Assembly: GCA_963969365.1 (NCBI GenBank)
Contig: OZ017759.1
Coordinates: forward strand, 1,240,001-1,304,000
Direction: 5' to 3'
Source: Asterochloris sp. CNOR1
Lineage: Eukaryota; Chlorophyta; Trebouxiophyceae; Trebouxiales; Trebouxiaceae
Length of the DNA: 64,000 nucleotides
Shown here: positions 27,001 to 44,850 of the stretch, piece after piece
Numbering within the stretch: the stretch's first letter is position 1
Layout: every line of letters starts with the position of its first letter
The notes under the pieces: model-generated
Told to the model about the DNA's origin: nothing
Databases searched by the model: none
The model's input: only the letters and a program-made list of their open reading frames with translations
Translations under genes and position numbers: made by a program

Positions 27001-28731
27001 CAGTCTAGACTGTCCATTCAAGGCGCCAGTTTGCAGACAGGCAGCAGCAGCCTCAACACCCACAGGACATCACACCTGAGGCAGGCTGGCCCTACTCCCC
27101 CCAGCGCTTTTCGAGCATCAGTCATCAAATGCTGCTGTAGCGCCTCTGTTTCTGACTGCTCCGCAACCTGCCCATCACTTAATGGGTCAGAGCTGGCAGC
27201 ACAACTCATCGCAGCGCCAGCTGCGCCCAGGCGCTCCAGCAGCACAACAGGGTCACAGGGGCCAGCATCAGGCGCAGGGTCTGCCTGTATCCCACCGCTG
27301 CTGCCACTGCCAGGCTGCTCATCACTGGCCTCACCAGCCAGCAGCAGCCTGGCAGCCTTGACCAGCTTTGGCATGACACCCTGCAGCTGACTCTTGACTA
27401 CGACAGCAACGCTCTGGGAATGAGTTGCGACCCTGGCAACTCTGCTGCCTGGCTGGAATTGGCTGCCTCCACGCTCGCCAAGTGGGACTGGCAGCCCTTT
27501 AAGCAGGCTCTGAATGGTCGAGTGAATGCCATCTGGACCAGCAGGTCCCTCGGCTGAGGGTGATAACTGCCTGTCCTGGGCTTGAGCCAGCTGGGCAGCC
27601 AGCATGTCATTGATGCAGGGCACCAGTCGGGACCTGCAGGCACAGCAGAGCGCTGAAAAGTGAGCCAATAATCTGCAGGAGGGCATCAGCTGGCTGTGGG
27701 GAGGGATTAGGGAGGGAGAAGGATCGGGGTTTGGGGTCGTGCAAGCACAGCACAATGTTGATGTTGTCCCAGGAGTGGGTGGGCTGCAGCCTGCAGGTGG
27801 CTGGTTCAATACGGGAATAGCTGATCTGGCTGGGTTACCTGATAGCGTGCAACTGATTTGCCTGCTGTGACTCGGACAGCCGCAGCACCTGCTCTGTGAA
27901 GAGGGTGAGGATTTGCGCCACAGTCCTGGCCTGCAGGCCTGCAGCAAGACAACTCAGGAGCTGCAGCCGTTGCCCAGCACAACAGTCTGTGCTAGGCCTG
28001 GCATGGAATGAGTGCATGCCCAACAGCAGATGCCGCTCTTGGGGCTTGCAGCTGTCAGTGCATATCAACACAACCAGCCGTGGTGAAGTGCACTGTTCAG
28101 GCATTCCAGCCATGCTGCCTTGGCTGGCAATACTGAGGCAGTGGAGCATCCGCACTCAGCTGCCATGTTTGAATGCATGCTAGAGACACTTGGCACAGCA
28201 GGCTAAAAGCTTGGCAGGCTACAATGCACCACACCCACTTGGCCCTCCATCAGTGTCAGTTGTTGCGTTGTCCAGAACCTCAAGCGCCTGGCGCCTGACA
28301 TCTGCCAGGGCATCCTGTCCAACATCCTCGGCAGGCCTCTCCGTGCCCAAGGCGTTGAGCAAGTGCGCTCTCAAATTGCTGCAGGTAGAGTCAACCAGCC
28401 AATCCTTTGCCCCCACGGCCTGCAGCCACATGCCGTGATTTGCAAATGACAGCTTGAAGCGTGGTGAGTGAGGAGAGGGAAACCTGCATTGGGCTGCCAT
28501 AGCTGCTTAAACAATACATGAGCGCACATTACACCACGACTCACTGCAGCCCGGATGTCTGATGGACAGATCACCTCGGGATCCTGGTCCTGCTTGCCAC
28601 TGGTCATGGGTGGGAAGTTTGCCAGGGTGCACAGGGTCGTGTGATCTGGAGGAACAATGCTTGAAATGTTTCTGTGAGTGCTTTGATCCAGCCCCACAAT
28701 TTGAATGTGCAATGCGTTGTCGGCAGCTCAG
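1..28731 (-). CDS. BIG: BIG/UBR4-family giant E3 ubiquitin ligase component, N-terminal half (partial)
   Basis: This gene fills the left 28.7 kb and continues past base 1. Known of the family: UBR4/BIG are proteins of about 5,000 residues that recognise N-degrons through a UBR box and act in ubiquitination; the plant member affects auxin transport. Seen here: a complete UBR box (16580-17083), a propeller-like region (about 9.8-14.4 kb) and the central region with FPVDFFENV and PHLDSLEVYG (6.4-8.4 kb). Well-supported exons, high to low coordinate: 28545-28731, 28229-28452, 27839-27930, 27076-27633, 26612-26726, 26059-26424, 25401-25779, 24659-24881, 23667-23946, 22537-23388, 22096-22356, 19938-20624 and 19224-19583. 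They encode helical, Ala/Gln-rich sequence. The first exon found has no in-frame ATG, so the start lies in an unresolved upstream exon (an ATG at 28965 is one candidate). The C-terminal catalytic part is outside the window. Confidence 0.92.
1960..2105. repeat. Degenerate duplicated segment in BIG
   Basis: About 1966-2000 and 2060-2100 share a GACTGGCCAGCA core followed by a similar CTCCTTCAAC-type stretch, about 95 bases apart. On the minus strand the copies read as related peptides (HLLASPGG and SVLASPGR). One is probably exon and the other an echo. Confidence 0.5.
4140..4470. repeat. Four-copy degenerate tandem repeat, about 88-base period
   Basis: Copies begin near 4141, 4229, 4319 and 4407. 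Each has a CTC-CACC-CCTG-like block followed by an AANGCAG/AAGGCAG block. They lie in BIG where I cannot assign a clear exon. The divergence is too great for recent slippage. Confidence 0.55.
5543..5703. repeat. Direct repeat of about 65 bases, two copies 96 bases apart
   Basis: 5543-5607 and 5639-5703 align without large gaps. Both contain TTGCAGGTGGGCATCAGGC or its close variant, then a CAGGGCT block and an ATCCTGGCAGCA end. They flank the edge of a BIG exon on the minus strand. Confidence 0.8.
6412..8437 (-). other. UBR4/BIG central domain (DFFE...SLEVYG region)
   Basis: Exons 8342-8437 (FPVDFFENVRCITAEV), 8136-8212 (GFALAV...VFTIH), about 7825-7885, about 7016-7225 (RRWHSIPLTDAEALATHPEV) and about 6412-6685 (PHLDSLEVYGKPRADV) follow in order on the minus strand. 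The order and motifs match the conserved central region of UBR4 and plant BIG, where a PPDFFE-like segment is followed by an IP-T-EA motif and an ID-LE-VYG motif. The C-rich tract at 8213-8245 (read on the minus strand) is the polypyrimidine tract before exon 8136-8212. Exon ends marked 'about' were not fixed. Confidence 0.85.
9335..9660. repeat. Degenerate duplicated exon-edge segments in BIG
   Basis: Blocks near 9360-9400, 9440-9500 and 9590-9650 share the pattern CCTGCAG-CCC...GGTG-ACCCAGCATGGG or CACCTGGCATCGG. The minus-strand exon around 9540-9710 (TPTVRRRDRRYAVAF and onward) contains the last copy. Confidence 0.5.
9832..14400 (-). other. Beta-propeller-like region of BIG/UBR4
   Basis: Minus-strand exons between about 14.4 and 9.8 kb carry WD-like strands: GLLAAARGRQVFMVDVAA (near 14230-14300), DVVSLVFDACAGQRLLVAGL (near 13615-13690), WLPGSSTRVAVTLPHGLYVY (near 12840-12910), SIAWCPAASLFAVCLGSSGK (near 12090-12160) and LVVLLDSSGHVSVLAL (near 10120-10180). 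UBR4 and BIG have an incomplete propeller of this kind after the UBR box. An acidic Glu/Asp/Ser-rich stretch lies near 11580-11700. Exon boundaries were not all resolved. Confidence 0.7.
13505..13850. repeat. Two interleaved degenerate duplications around a BIG exon
   Basis: GCAGGCCAGCCACCAGCAACC near 13620-13640 echoes a near match at 13520-13540. A second pair, 13696-13760 and 13780-13845, shares GAGAGGAGCAC, CCCCTGTGCTG and GCCCTC-CCATCTG blocks. The minus-strand exon near 13609-13715 lies between the copies. Confidence 0.6.
16580..17083 (-). other. UBR-box zinc finger of BIG/UBR4 (two exons)
   Basis: Two exons (16921-17083 and 16580-16717) join in frame through a Trp codon split by the intron. 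The first ends CSFSRSGESFVQQHW. The second begins YYCYTCNLVDSRGCCG and ends with SRFFCDCGAGAPR. The Cys and His spacing, the CxxC pair, the MCHAGHDV segment and the final FFCDCGAG match the UBR box of plant BIG and animal UBR4, the zinc-binding domain that recognises basic or bulky N-terminal residues. The lead-in is Arg/Gly-rich (GGRGRG in this exon, a longer RG run in the preceding exon near 17330-17370). This is the strongest family identifier in the left third of the window. Confidence 0.95.
24845..25135. repeat. Echoes of a BIG exon start
   Basis: The first coding bases of minus-strand exon 24659-24881 (LSDLRALVQGGPLPPG) are echoed upstream at about 24973-25018 (PSDLHGVVQQEP). A second motif, GCACACAGGAC, recurs near 24906, 25035 and 25103 with similar flanks. 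The echoes lie in the intron before the exon. Confidence 0.6.
25315..25415. repeat. Duplicated donor-edge segment in BIG
   Basis: GGCTCACTAGAAGGC at about 25318 repeats GGCTCACCAGAAGGC at about 25394, which on the minus strand is the end of exon 25401-25779 and its GTGAGCC donor. CCCTCACAAGCAT and CCCTGACAAGCAT between them form another pair. Confidence 0.65.
26705..26840. repeat. Echo of the start of BIG exon 26612-26726
   Basis: CACTGCAGGCTGTCAGCGCC at about 26706 is repeated as TGCTGCAGGCTGTGAGCGCC at about 26798, each followed by a CGCCAGCA-type acceptor and AAGCA. The second copy sits in the upstream intron (minus strand). Confidence 0.7.
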
Positions 28732-29149
28732 CTGAGCTGTCTACATGCAGAACTTCAACACTTTAAAGTTTGCCTTCTATGTTATGTCCTCTGTCGCACT
28801 TTCCAAGGGCTGGGGGCACCAGCTCGTTGAGTCAGAGCGACATTGAATGGAGCTGCATGTGTCAGCAATGTATAGGCTCCACTGCTGAGCAGTGCATGAT
28901 GCAAAACCAGCTCGTGACATCCTGGCGACCAGAAGCATGGCATGTACAGAGAGTGCTGGCACCATTCAGGATGGACGGCTGCAGCTGGCGACAGCTTGAC
29001 CTTTCGTGAAAGACATGGGATGCAGATCCTCCCACCCTGTAGCCTCAGCGGAGGTGACCTTGAGGATTCAAGCCAATGCAGTTGCCCTCCGTCCCAGACA
29101 ATCTGAGTATGACTCAGTGCCCTGCAGCAAATCGGAGCCTGCTCTGCAG
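28732..29149. promoter_or_regulatory. Intergenic or first-exon region between BIG and the kinase gene (divergent)
   Basis: The first resolved BIG exon (minus) and the first resolved kinase exon (plus) are divergent and about 420 bases apart. Both start codons probably lie in this interval as small first exons: an ATG at 28965 on the minus strand, and an ATG at 29015 on the plus strand that would begin MGC. Neither could be joined in frame with certainty. I see no clear TATA box. Confidence 0.35.
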
Positions 29150-32100
29150 CGGCTGACGACGGCTTGGATGATGCTGTGAAGGCAGTGCCTGTAAAGCCCT
29201 CGACAGCAGATCAGGCAGTGCAACAGAAGCAAGCAGGGGCCTCAATCAATGGCATGGGACACGCTGGCGTACCCCAGGCTGGGCCCACCAGCTATCCAGC
29301 GAAGGATACTGCCCTGTCAGAGCGCAGGAGGTCGCCCTTTGCAGCTGCGCCCGCACCTGGCACAGGCAGCAGTCAGGCCTCCATTTCTGCCAGGCTGCCT
29401 GCGCCCCTAGCTGCAGCTGCACCCGGGGCTGCCCTCAACCCACCTTTGGGCTCAGATGAAGTGCTGCAACCTGCCAACCACAGCAGGCTGCCAGAAGAGA
29501 ACCCCGCCAGTCAGACGGCTGGTGGGGCTGGTGACAGCCCAGGCGCAGACAGCATCAAGGCAGAACCTCTCAGCGGCCTGCTGGTGCAGCCCTCAGCACA
29601 AACGCAGCAAGTTGGCGTCGCACAGGGCACGCCAGCCACCTCCTTGTCACAGATTGCCGTCGACACGTACAGTGCAGAGAGCCGGGGGCGCCACTGTCAG
29701 CCGGGGACCATTGTCCCAGCCGTGCTGGCTGGGGAAGCTGCGAGTCTGGGCCAGCAGCAGGACCACGTGGCTGTTGCCCTCACACAGCTGCAGAGGAGCC
29801 AGGGGCACCACCAGGAGGTTCCTGCTCCACCCCAGCTGCCAGTGGCGTGGGATGGTGCTGAGTGTAGAGATGACCACCAGTCTCACAGTGAGGGTGCCTG
29901 CCTGCCCCAGCCTGCCGCTGCAAGCGGTGCCCTCCCGGACTCAGTGCTGGTGGCTTGCAGGCGCACCCATACTCCTTGCCCCATCTCCGCTGGCGCCCGA
30001 GAATGCAGTGGGCACCGATGACCCACGCTGTGCAGACGAGGACGCCCGCATCGCCACGCTGCACGCCCTGGACGTGCTGCAGAAGCCTGCCTCAGGTGCA
30101 AGGTGCCAGCAGCTGCGTAGCCTGGGATGATGCTGCCTCTGGTCGGGTGTTGTTCAGGGATGGAACTGCCTCAGGTGCACGGGAACAGTGCTGCAGGTGT
30201 TGCACGCTGTGCAGAAGCCTGCTTTCGGGTCCAATGGTTGTGGAGAGCACGCAGGCATGCCTTGTTAGCTCTTGCCGCAGGGCCTGCCTGCAGCTAGAGT
30301 CGCCCCATTCACATTTGCCAGCAGCGCCTCTGGCGGCAGATGTTATCAGCGACTCAGCCTGTCTCTGGCGCTGCAGAGCACTCCAAAAGCTGGCATGTTG
30401 GGCACATCCTCCAAGCCTGTCAGTTGCGATGGTGTCACGACTTGCCTTGTCTGCAGAGAAGCGATGATGACAGATTTTGGGTTTGGCTGACACCCAGGCT
30501 CTCACTTGCTTTGCAGAAAACATCCTGCAAATCCTGAGACTGGTGGAGACCATCTTCACCACCAATACGGCTGGACTGACATACTTGGACCGTGCCCAGA
30601 TGTGGACAATTGGCGCTGCCAAGTGAGTCCCCGCAATTTCTGGCTGACCGTGTGCTTGAATATCGATTGTGAGCTTGCACATGCATTGGGCGCCAGCAAG
30701 TGTTGCGTCTGATCCTGGAAAATGTTACCTTGCTGCCTGCATCCCACCTCTCCCACCAGAGCCATCACGGTTTGCTCTGCTGTGTGGTTTGCTGTGTGCC
30801 TCGAGGCTGACAAGTGCGCAGGGAAGACTGCAATCCCCAGCTCCTTGTGAGTACATGCCTCACCTGCTGGCTTGAGCAGCCATGCTGTGCACCGCATGTG
30901 CCCTGCAGCAGGCGCCCTCTGTGCAAGTCAAGGGGTACCCCATGGCAGCACCCCAACAGCAATCGGGTCCCAAACCAGCAGGGAGCCCAAAAAACATCTG
31001 GCCCAGCCTGAGCTGCTGCCGCGTATCTTGCAGAGCCATCATGCTGAAGTCTCACCGCCGTGAGAGCACCTTTACCTACTGGACGCTGCGCCCGAAACGT
31101 CCTGAAGTCCTGGTTGTGGAGGATGCTCACTTGGATCCTCGTTTCAAGGACAATGTCATAGTCGCCAACCCGCCCCACGTCCGCTTCTTTGCAGGCAAAG
31201 TGGCTGGGCAGACTGGCTGGCTGGGCTGTGTGGTGGTGTGCAGTTCTGGGCTGTACACCTCTGGCAGCTGTGCATTTGCATGAGCTTGGCTGCCTCACAC
31301 AGCGTGGCCAACCTGCGTTGGGCAGGCTGGCTGGCTGGAGTGTGTGATGCTGCAGCAAGCTGTGCTTCATGCGTAGTGACCTCCTGCTTCATGCCCAGTG
31401 CAACCCACCCCACATCTCTTTTCAGCAGGCAAGCTGGCTGGGCAGGCTGGCTGGCTAAGACGTGTCATGCCTCAGCAAAGCTTGTGTTTGGGCTGTGCAC
31501 CTGTGGCAGCTGTGCATTGCGCAGACCTTGCCACGTCACACGTTTCCGGCTGCTCTTGCTGGCTGTACGTGTTGAAGAGTACACGTCTGCTGACCCTGTC
31601 CTGGGAAAAATCCATAATGCTTTGGTTTTCGCAGGTGTTGACCTTTGCTGCCGGATGCCAAAGACTGTAAGTTGTTTATGCAGATCATGGCGGTTCGAGC
31701 TCTGTCTGCTGCGTTTGCAGGCGCACCACTGGTTGCCCAGAATGGTCACAGGATTGGCATACTGTGAGTTGGCTGCACCTGCCTGCCTGCCTCTGCCCTG
31801 CATGCTTTGTCGTCTCCATGAAGTTGTGGGCACTTGTCTACTACAGATCCCCTGTAAGCCTGCAGGTGATCTGCCTGCAGGGGCTTCTGGGATGTCAAGC
31901 CACGCACATTGGATGCAGATTCCTGCAATTTGCTTGTGAAGTGAGTCTTGGCTGCTGCCCATTACGTAGCATCCCGCCCCCAATTTCTTGGTCATCCGGC
32001 CAAGGGGGGCAACATACAAGCCTCAGGCAGGCTGTGGCCAATGCTGCGTCATGGCTGTTACCTCAATGATGGCCCCGCAATGACTGTCCCTGTGTAATCC

Positions 32101-35100
32101 AAGCAGATGGCAGTAGAGTCACAGCAATGCCTGCCTGCCTGTTGCCTGATGTGTGAACCATGCACTGCAGCTTTGCTGAAATGGTCATGAGGGAGCTTGA
32201 GTGCGATGCAGCCACAACAAGAAAATCTCCACTCCAAGTGGTGCCTGGCATGGTGAGGTTCAGGGCACTGCGCTTTGCAACTCATGGCATCCCTGCTGCT
32301 GCGCTTCAGGCCTGGCACTGCGGCCAGCTGCATTCCGCTTGCAGTCCAGCAGGCCTGTGCAAGAAGAGTCCATGACTGGCAGTTGCCTGCAGCTTGATCA
32401 CTGTTTGGAGACCTGCCTGGATGCAGGACGACCCTGTGGGCAGAGCACAGCTCAAATCGAGCCTCACACATAAGCTGAAGGGATTTCAGGAGTCCATCAT
32501 GCTCTGCGATGCCCGGACTGAGCAGCTCCTTGTGGTCTTTGCAAACCATGCAGCACAGAAGCTTCTTGGTGGGTCATCTGCTGCCAGGCACTCCTGGCTT
32601 AATCAGTTTCAAGCTGACTGGAGAGCCAAGCCTCCCCGCTGCCCAGCTTGTCCTTCTAGTATGCAGCCTGACTGCACTGGTTGCTTTCACACTGGATGCC
32701 GTCACAGCAGGAGGGCACCACCGCTGCAGGCCAGACGGGCGAAGCACTGTTGCAGCTGCCTATGTGGAAGGCAGTCAGAGCTGACTCGGCAACCCAGGAG
32801 CAGATGAAGCGCACTGCGCAGCTGGCTGTGGGGAGCCAGCAGGGGTTTGCCCTGGAGATACCCTCCGTGGAGGGCGCCAGAGCAATCACAATGATTTTCA
32901 GGTCAGGTGCCAGCCAGGCAATGCTTGCGGAGCCCTGCTGGCTGGCTGCTCAAGCTCACGGCAGTGCAGCCAATGCCAGGCCACCTGCTTGCCTTCATGC
33001 ATGCTGAGTGCACTCCCCAAGCCTGCTCAGCAGCCACATGGCACCAGCTGAGGAGGTCCCAATGCTGAATGTTGAGGCTGCCCCCAAGCTACAGGCACAT
33101 CCATTCCCCTATAGGAGCGGCACAGAGGTGCTAAGGGCCCCTTTTCTATCTGGCTTGCTTGGAGGAATAGCTCTGACTGCTGGCAGCTCGGACGTGCTAG
33201 CAGCCTGGGCTGGCTGAACGACGCGTGCTTCCTGCCACACAGGCCTGCTGATGCGGACATGCCAGGCAAGCGGCACCTGGTGGGCATCAGTCCTGTGGAT
33301 GCAGCGCAGCGCCGCCAGCAGCCGCAGCAGTTCTTCTTTGTGCTGCTGCAGGAGCACAAGTGAGGTCACACTGCTGGGTCATACTTGGATTGCTACTGCC
33401 CAGTTTTGACACCCCGCTGACCCCTTGTTGAGGAATGTTGCATTTTCAAGCTCCATGGGGCTCTGTAGAGCAGTTGCTGTTCTGTACCATGGGTCACTTC
33501 TGCCCCCATCAGTGAGGTGTCAAAAGCTGCATTGGAACATGCCGAGCTGCCTGTGCGCTTCTCTGATTTTTGGCAGAGCTGCACCATACCCGAGCTGCTG
33601 GCCTATTCCTGAGAGCACTGCATTGATGCACCAGTTAGTGGATGCTGATCTTCTCCACATCCGCGATGTGCTCCTGCTTTTGCAGTCGGCGCTGAGCACT
33701 GCTGCATGCAACAGCCCACCAAATCGCTGCCTGACTACAGCTGGTGTGCGCGCCTGGCTTCGCCGCTGATGGCCACCCTGGCCCCAGCCATGAAGCTTGC
33801 AAATCATGGACCCTTTAATGAAGTGACTCTTGGGCCCCTGCTGGGGCAAGGCTCCTTCGGGAGGGTTTACAGGGCCATCTGGCAGGGCATTGATGTGGCA
33901 GTCAAGGTCAGCTATGTTGAGACCAGAAGTGCGCCAACACGACTTGGCCACAGCAGCCCTACATCCTCATGACAAGCTGTGGAGCCGGCTTCAACTCACG
34001 TGACTATGGTGCTGCATGCCGCTTTGCACCTTCATATCACAGTCTGCTTCAACGTACAGCTGTACTGACTCCTGCTGGTGGCCTGCAGGTGGTTGAGCTT
34101 CAGGATCCCAGCACTGCAAAGCAGTCCATGGAGGGTATGCTGGGCATGAGTCTCTGGCACTTCAATGTCGTGCAGCTGTGAGTCACCAGCTGACAGATGT
34201 TGGTCGCTGCCTGATGGCTCAGCACACTGCATGATGATGCTGATTACAGCTCAAAACACGATATGTAGGCTGCAGCTCCTGACAGCTGTCTTGAATGCTT
34301 GCAGGTTCAAGTGGGCTGTCTGGGAAAATGAGGTGTGTGTGCCTGCATATAGAGACTCAGCATGTCACACGCGAGAGCCTGCGCAATTGACTCTGTGGCA
34401 GGACAGACACTGCCTTGCGCACTATCTTGCCACAGTAGGACTCACGCATGAACCTTGATGCTGGAGCTGTGCCCCACATGTGCAGGGCTATCCTGAGCTG
34501 TGGATGGTCCAGGAGCAGTGTGGCCAGGGGTCACTGCAGGTGAGAAGTTTGTGGCAAGCACTGCTTCACAGACGCAGTGCTAAGCCCCTCTCTGCTCTGA
34601 GTGGCAGTTTGCAGTACACAGCGACAGGCTTTGCCAGCAAACAGGCAGTGGGCAAGCAGCAACCTACTTCTTGGGTGCACAGCTGCCGCTCCTTGTGCGT
34701 AAGCACTGAGCTGGCTGCCTTTCCTTTGGCTGTGCCCAACGCACCACGCCAGAGCGTGCACCTTGCCTCCTGCAATAGGCGGTCCTGCTCCTTCTCTGAG
34801 CACCTTGCCTGCCAGTGTCTTCCGTCCCCTGCAGCACACAAAGGCATGCCCCTGTAGCTGGCCCTGCCTGCTGAGACCTGTCTTGCTCTTGCAGCACGCA
34901 ATCTTGTGCGGGAGGGTCAGCCCCACGGGCAGCCTGGACGCACAGTTTGCGGGCATTCAGACCGTGCTGAAAATAGCCCTGGACATAGCTGAAGGCATGA
35001 GCTACTTGCACAGCAAGGGGGTCCTGCATGGGGTGAGCTGCCTTGACACCCACATGTCACTGGATCAGCTCGTTGCCAAGTGTCACTGGATTTGCTTGTC

Positions 35101-36293
35101 ACGCCCTGAGGTGCCTCCCATCGTTTGCAGCAACCTGGTTGCATGGTGTGGCGTGCCTACATCTGCTCTCTGTCTTGTTGGGCGGCTCTGTGTGGCCTGA
35201 TTGCACTTGCTGTGCCTGCCTCACAGCCTAGGCTGCTGGTGGCAACTCATTGAATGATTCTACCAACCACCAACATGATGCTGTAAGTGGTGCAGGACTT
35301 GACTGGTGGCAATGTGCTCTTGGTGGAGGGAGACACAGAGCTGAGCCCCGACAGATTGCGAGCCAAGGTGCATCTGCTGCCACACTACAGCTGCTCACGC
35401 CGCTTATTTATGGGACGCAATACAGTGATCAACCCTGCAGTGATTCTGCCAGCACGTGTGCCACAATGTGCTTGTCGATGCGGTCGTCTTGCCTGCAATC
35501 ATGGGGAGCTTGCCATTGGGAATCTGCCTCGTATGCAGGTGGCAGACTTCGGCCTCAGTCGGAGCCTGCAGGTGGCCAGCAGGCTGGAGACTGAGACTTA
35601 TGGCACCGTCACACACATGTGAGCACTGCTGGTGTGCTTGTTGGCCTTGTGCTGGCAATAATGTTGCTGGTCAGGAACATTCTGCACAGCCGGTATCGCA
35701 GCTGCAGAGACTCCCGACAGTTCAGGCAGTGCCGAAGAACTCCCTCAGGGTATCTGCAGCGCCACATTACCAATGCCTGTTGTGTGCAGGCCCCCGGAGC
35801 TGCTTGTGGACGGCATAATGAGCAAGGCAGGGGATGTCTTTGCGTTTGGTGTGCTGCTCTGGTGGGTTGATGCACCATTGTCTAGGGCATCGCTGCTTAA
35901 GCATGCTGGCGACCATCTTGTGCAGCTCTGGTGCAGCTCTACTACTGCTCTGTCTTGGCTGCTGTAGGGAGATGTACACTGGACAACATCCTTGGGATGA
36001 GTACCGCCAGGCTCAGATAATTTACAGGGTCAGCAGGCCTGCCCAGCAGCCCTGCACATGCGCTTCTCTGTCAACACATTCATCCAGAAGAGCTGAGGCT
36101 GCACTATGTCATGCAGATAGCTACTTTGAAGGAGACGCTACAGTGCACAGACGAGACACCTGCTGGGTACAAGGAGCTTGTATCATGGTGCTTTGAGTAT
36201 GACCGTCATGACAGACCCACCTTTGAGCAGGTTGCCACCGCCCTGACAGGGCTGCTGAAGGATGGCCCCCACTCCTCATTGAAAAGGGGATAA
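29150..36293 (+). CDS. GAF-PAS-domain protein kinase, Raf/MAPKKK-like
   Basis: A Ser/Thr (or dual-specificity) kinase with N-terminal sensory modules. Exons with agreeing frame: about 29150-29893 (Ala/Gln/Pro-rich), 29961-30095 (GAF start, DEDARIATLHALDVLQKP), 30517-30622, 31034-31194 (ERPEVLVV-like GAF core), 31721-31763, then an exon ending DADSCNLLV near 31937, 32171-32252 (FAEMVMRELE), 32427-32568 (PAS start, SIMLCDARTEQLLVVFANHA), 32730-32901, 33243-33359, about 33513-33600, about 33690-33906 (GQGSFGRVYRA loop and VAVK lysine), 34089-34177, 34305-34332, 34486-34539, 34895-35032, 35296-35367, 35539-35618 (DFG), 35790-35861, 35968-36028 and 36117-36293. The catalytic loop reads HGDLTGGN, not HRD, and the APE motif is PPE. 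The family is common in green algae; the ligand or partner is not visible. Start codon unresolved. Confidence 0.9.
30070..30240. repeat. Echo of the GAF exon end
   Basis: The end of exon 29961-30095 (ctgcag then AAGCCTGCCTCAGGTGCA) is echoed near 30160-30180 (ACTGCCTCAGGTGCA) and again at about 30196-30225 (GTGCAGAAGCCTGCTTTCGGG). The copies lie in the following intron and keep the donor-like GGTGCA. Confidence 0.55.
31191..31515. repeat. Three degenerate copies after the GAF core exon
   Basis: GGCTGGGCAGACTGGCTGGCT near 31203, GGGCAGGCTGGCTGGCTG near 31319 and GGCTGGGCAGGCTGGCTGGC near 31436 begin similar blocks. The first and third continue with a shared TGGGCTGT-CACCT-TGGCAGCTGTGCAT run. 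They fill most of the intron after exon 31034-31194. Confidence 0.65.
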
Positions 36294-37750
36294 GCCCTCA
36301 CTGCAATCCAAAATGAGCTGCTGCCCCTGGACTCTTGGGGCTTCCTGTCTTGAGTGTGTTTGATGATTGTTTGTCCTTCATTCACCACATCTTCTCATAT
36401 TTTTGGCCACAAGGCTGGTACTGCATGAACCCCATTGTATGAGGAGTCGGCCTTGGGCCATCACATGTCACAACATGTGCAGTGATTGATGTAGCTTGAG
36501 ACCCAGACTGTCTTCTGTCCCCATTCTTTGTTTGCAGGGCACAGGTGTCTATTGCACCTCCAACCGGCCTAATCATTTCATGCATCGCGCATAAATCGTT
36601 GACACTGTCCTGATGTCATGCTAATTCTTGTCTAAGGCTTTTCTTCAAGTAAACATCCACCCATGGGCGTGTTCCTCAAACACCTGCAGAAGTGGCCATC
36701 CCGCAGAGGTTGCCAATGTGTGCAGCAGCCAGCAGCAGCACAGGCAAGACATCTTACATTCAGAAGCAGGGCAAGGTGTCGCATTGTCATGCACATTCAT
36801 GCAGTCTCGACAAAGAGCCATCAGAATTCCTTCCCTTGCGGCCAACAAAAGGCCAGATCCATGCCAGAGCTGTAGGCTTTGTCCCACCACCTTGCCAGGA
36901 CCTTGACCTGATGAGAAACAGGTACAGCCCCCTGCACGCAGCCTGACATGCCAAATAGGGCGCAGCCAACACAGAACAACACAAGCCTTCCTTTGTCCTG
37001 GGGAGTACAGGCGCTGCCCGGTGGTCATCAGATGCGTGAGATGAGACTCTGCCCAGGGCACCGTCAGTAAACGAAGAGCTTGGTCTGCATCTCTTGTGCG
37101 GGGTTTGAAAGCTGTTCCCTCTGCATGGCTGTGATGAAGTGCGCATCTCTGCAGCAAGAGGGCTGCAGGGGGCTGGGACACCACACTTCCGCTGTCACTT
37201 GGGAGTTTGCGTGGCACAAGTAAGATCCTTGAAGACAGTGTAGTCTCCCAAGTTGTATCAAGATCATGAAAAGCGTGTTGTCAGTGAAGTGTAATGCACA
37301 CTTGCCTGCTTCAGTGCCGCTGGTTGCAAGCAATAATAGCAGTGCAGTTCAAGGGGTCTCAGCCCATCAACTGGCACACTCAGTACGTGCTTGCTGCACG
37401 CTCTTGCATCAGCTTGTCAAGAAATGAGATCCTGCTCGACATTTTCCCTTTTTGCGGCAGTCGTAGGTCCAACATTGCAAAATGAGGTGTGCGGCATTCC
37501 ATGGTGAGTCTGTGCGCAAGCTTTCTGACTCTGGGCTTTGTTTGCTGTCCTTGACAGTGGTGCTGGATCTGGCAAGCCTGGATGCTTCTGAATTGTCTGT
37601 GCAGGCAGCAGGGGCATCCTGCTTCACACATCAAGGAGCTCGCCTGTCATCACTGCCAGGCTCAGCCTGCATGCTGGTCGCAGCTCAGGGCGTGCAAATT
37701 TTGGGGGCGTGCTGTCCTCCAGCAGAAGACTGGTGAGCAGGCCATCTCTG
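36294..37750. other. Gene-free stretch between the kinase and glutathione reductase genes
   Basis: This 1.46-kb interval should hold the kinase 3' UTR and the glutathione reductase promoter and 5' UTR. No exon chain with family conservation was found on either strand. A minus-strand open frame at 36645-37217 has no recognisable motif, and its opposite strand is also open in parts. The sequence is somewhat AT-richer than the exons. Confidence 0.6.
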
Positions 37751-44781
<7,031 letters not shown>

Positions 44782-44845
44782 CCTCAGCATGTTCAGTCTG
44801 CCCCCTGCCCATTGAGCTGCAGCTTGTGATTGGAGCCCAGCTCAA

Positions 44846-44850
44846 TGTAA
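44846..44850 (+). terminator. Candidate polyadenylation signal TGTAA
   Basis: TGTAA lies 65 bases after the glutathione reductase stop codon. TGTAA is the usual poly(A) signal of chlorophyte nuclear genes. I saw no such motif close behind the kinase, FKBP2 or PIG-V stop codons, so its role here is only suggested. Confidence 0.35.

Noticed and set aside
29015-29110. ATG at 29015 beginning MGCRSS, a possible N-myristoylated start of the kinase
   Set aside because: The frame does not join exon 29150-29893 with any clear donor, so it was not used as the start.
36645-37217. 190-codon minus-strand open frame between the kinase and glutathione reductase genes
   Set aside because: No recognisable motif, Cys/His content without zinc-finger spacing, and overlapping open frames on the other strand. 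Could be a fast-evolving gene, but nothing supports it.
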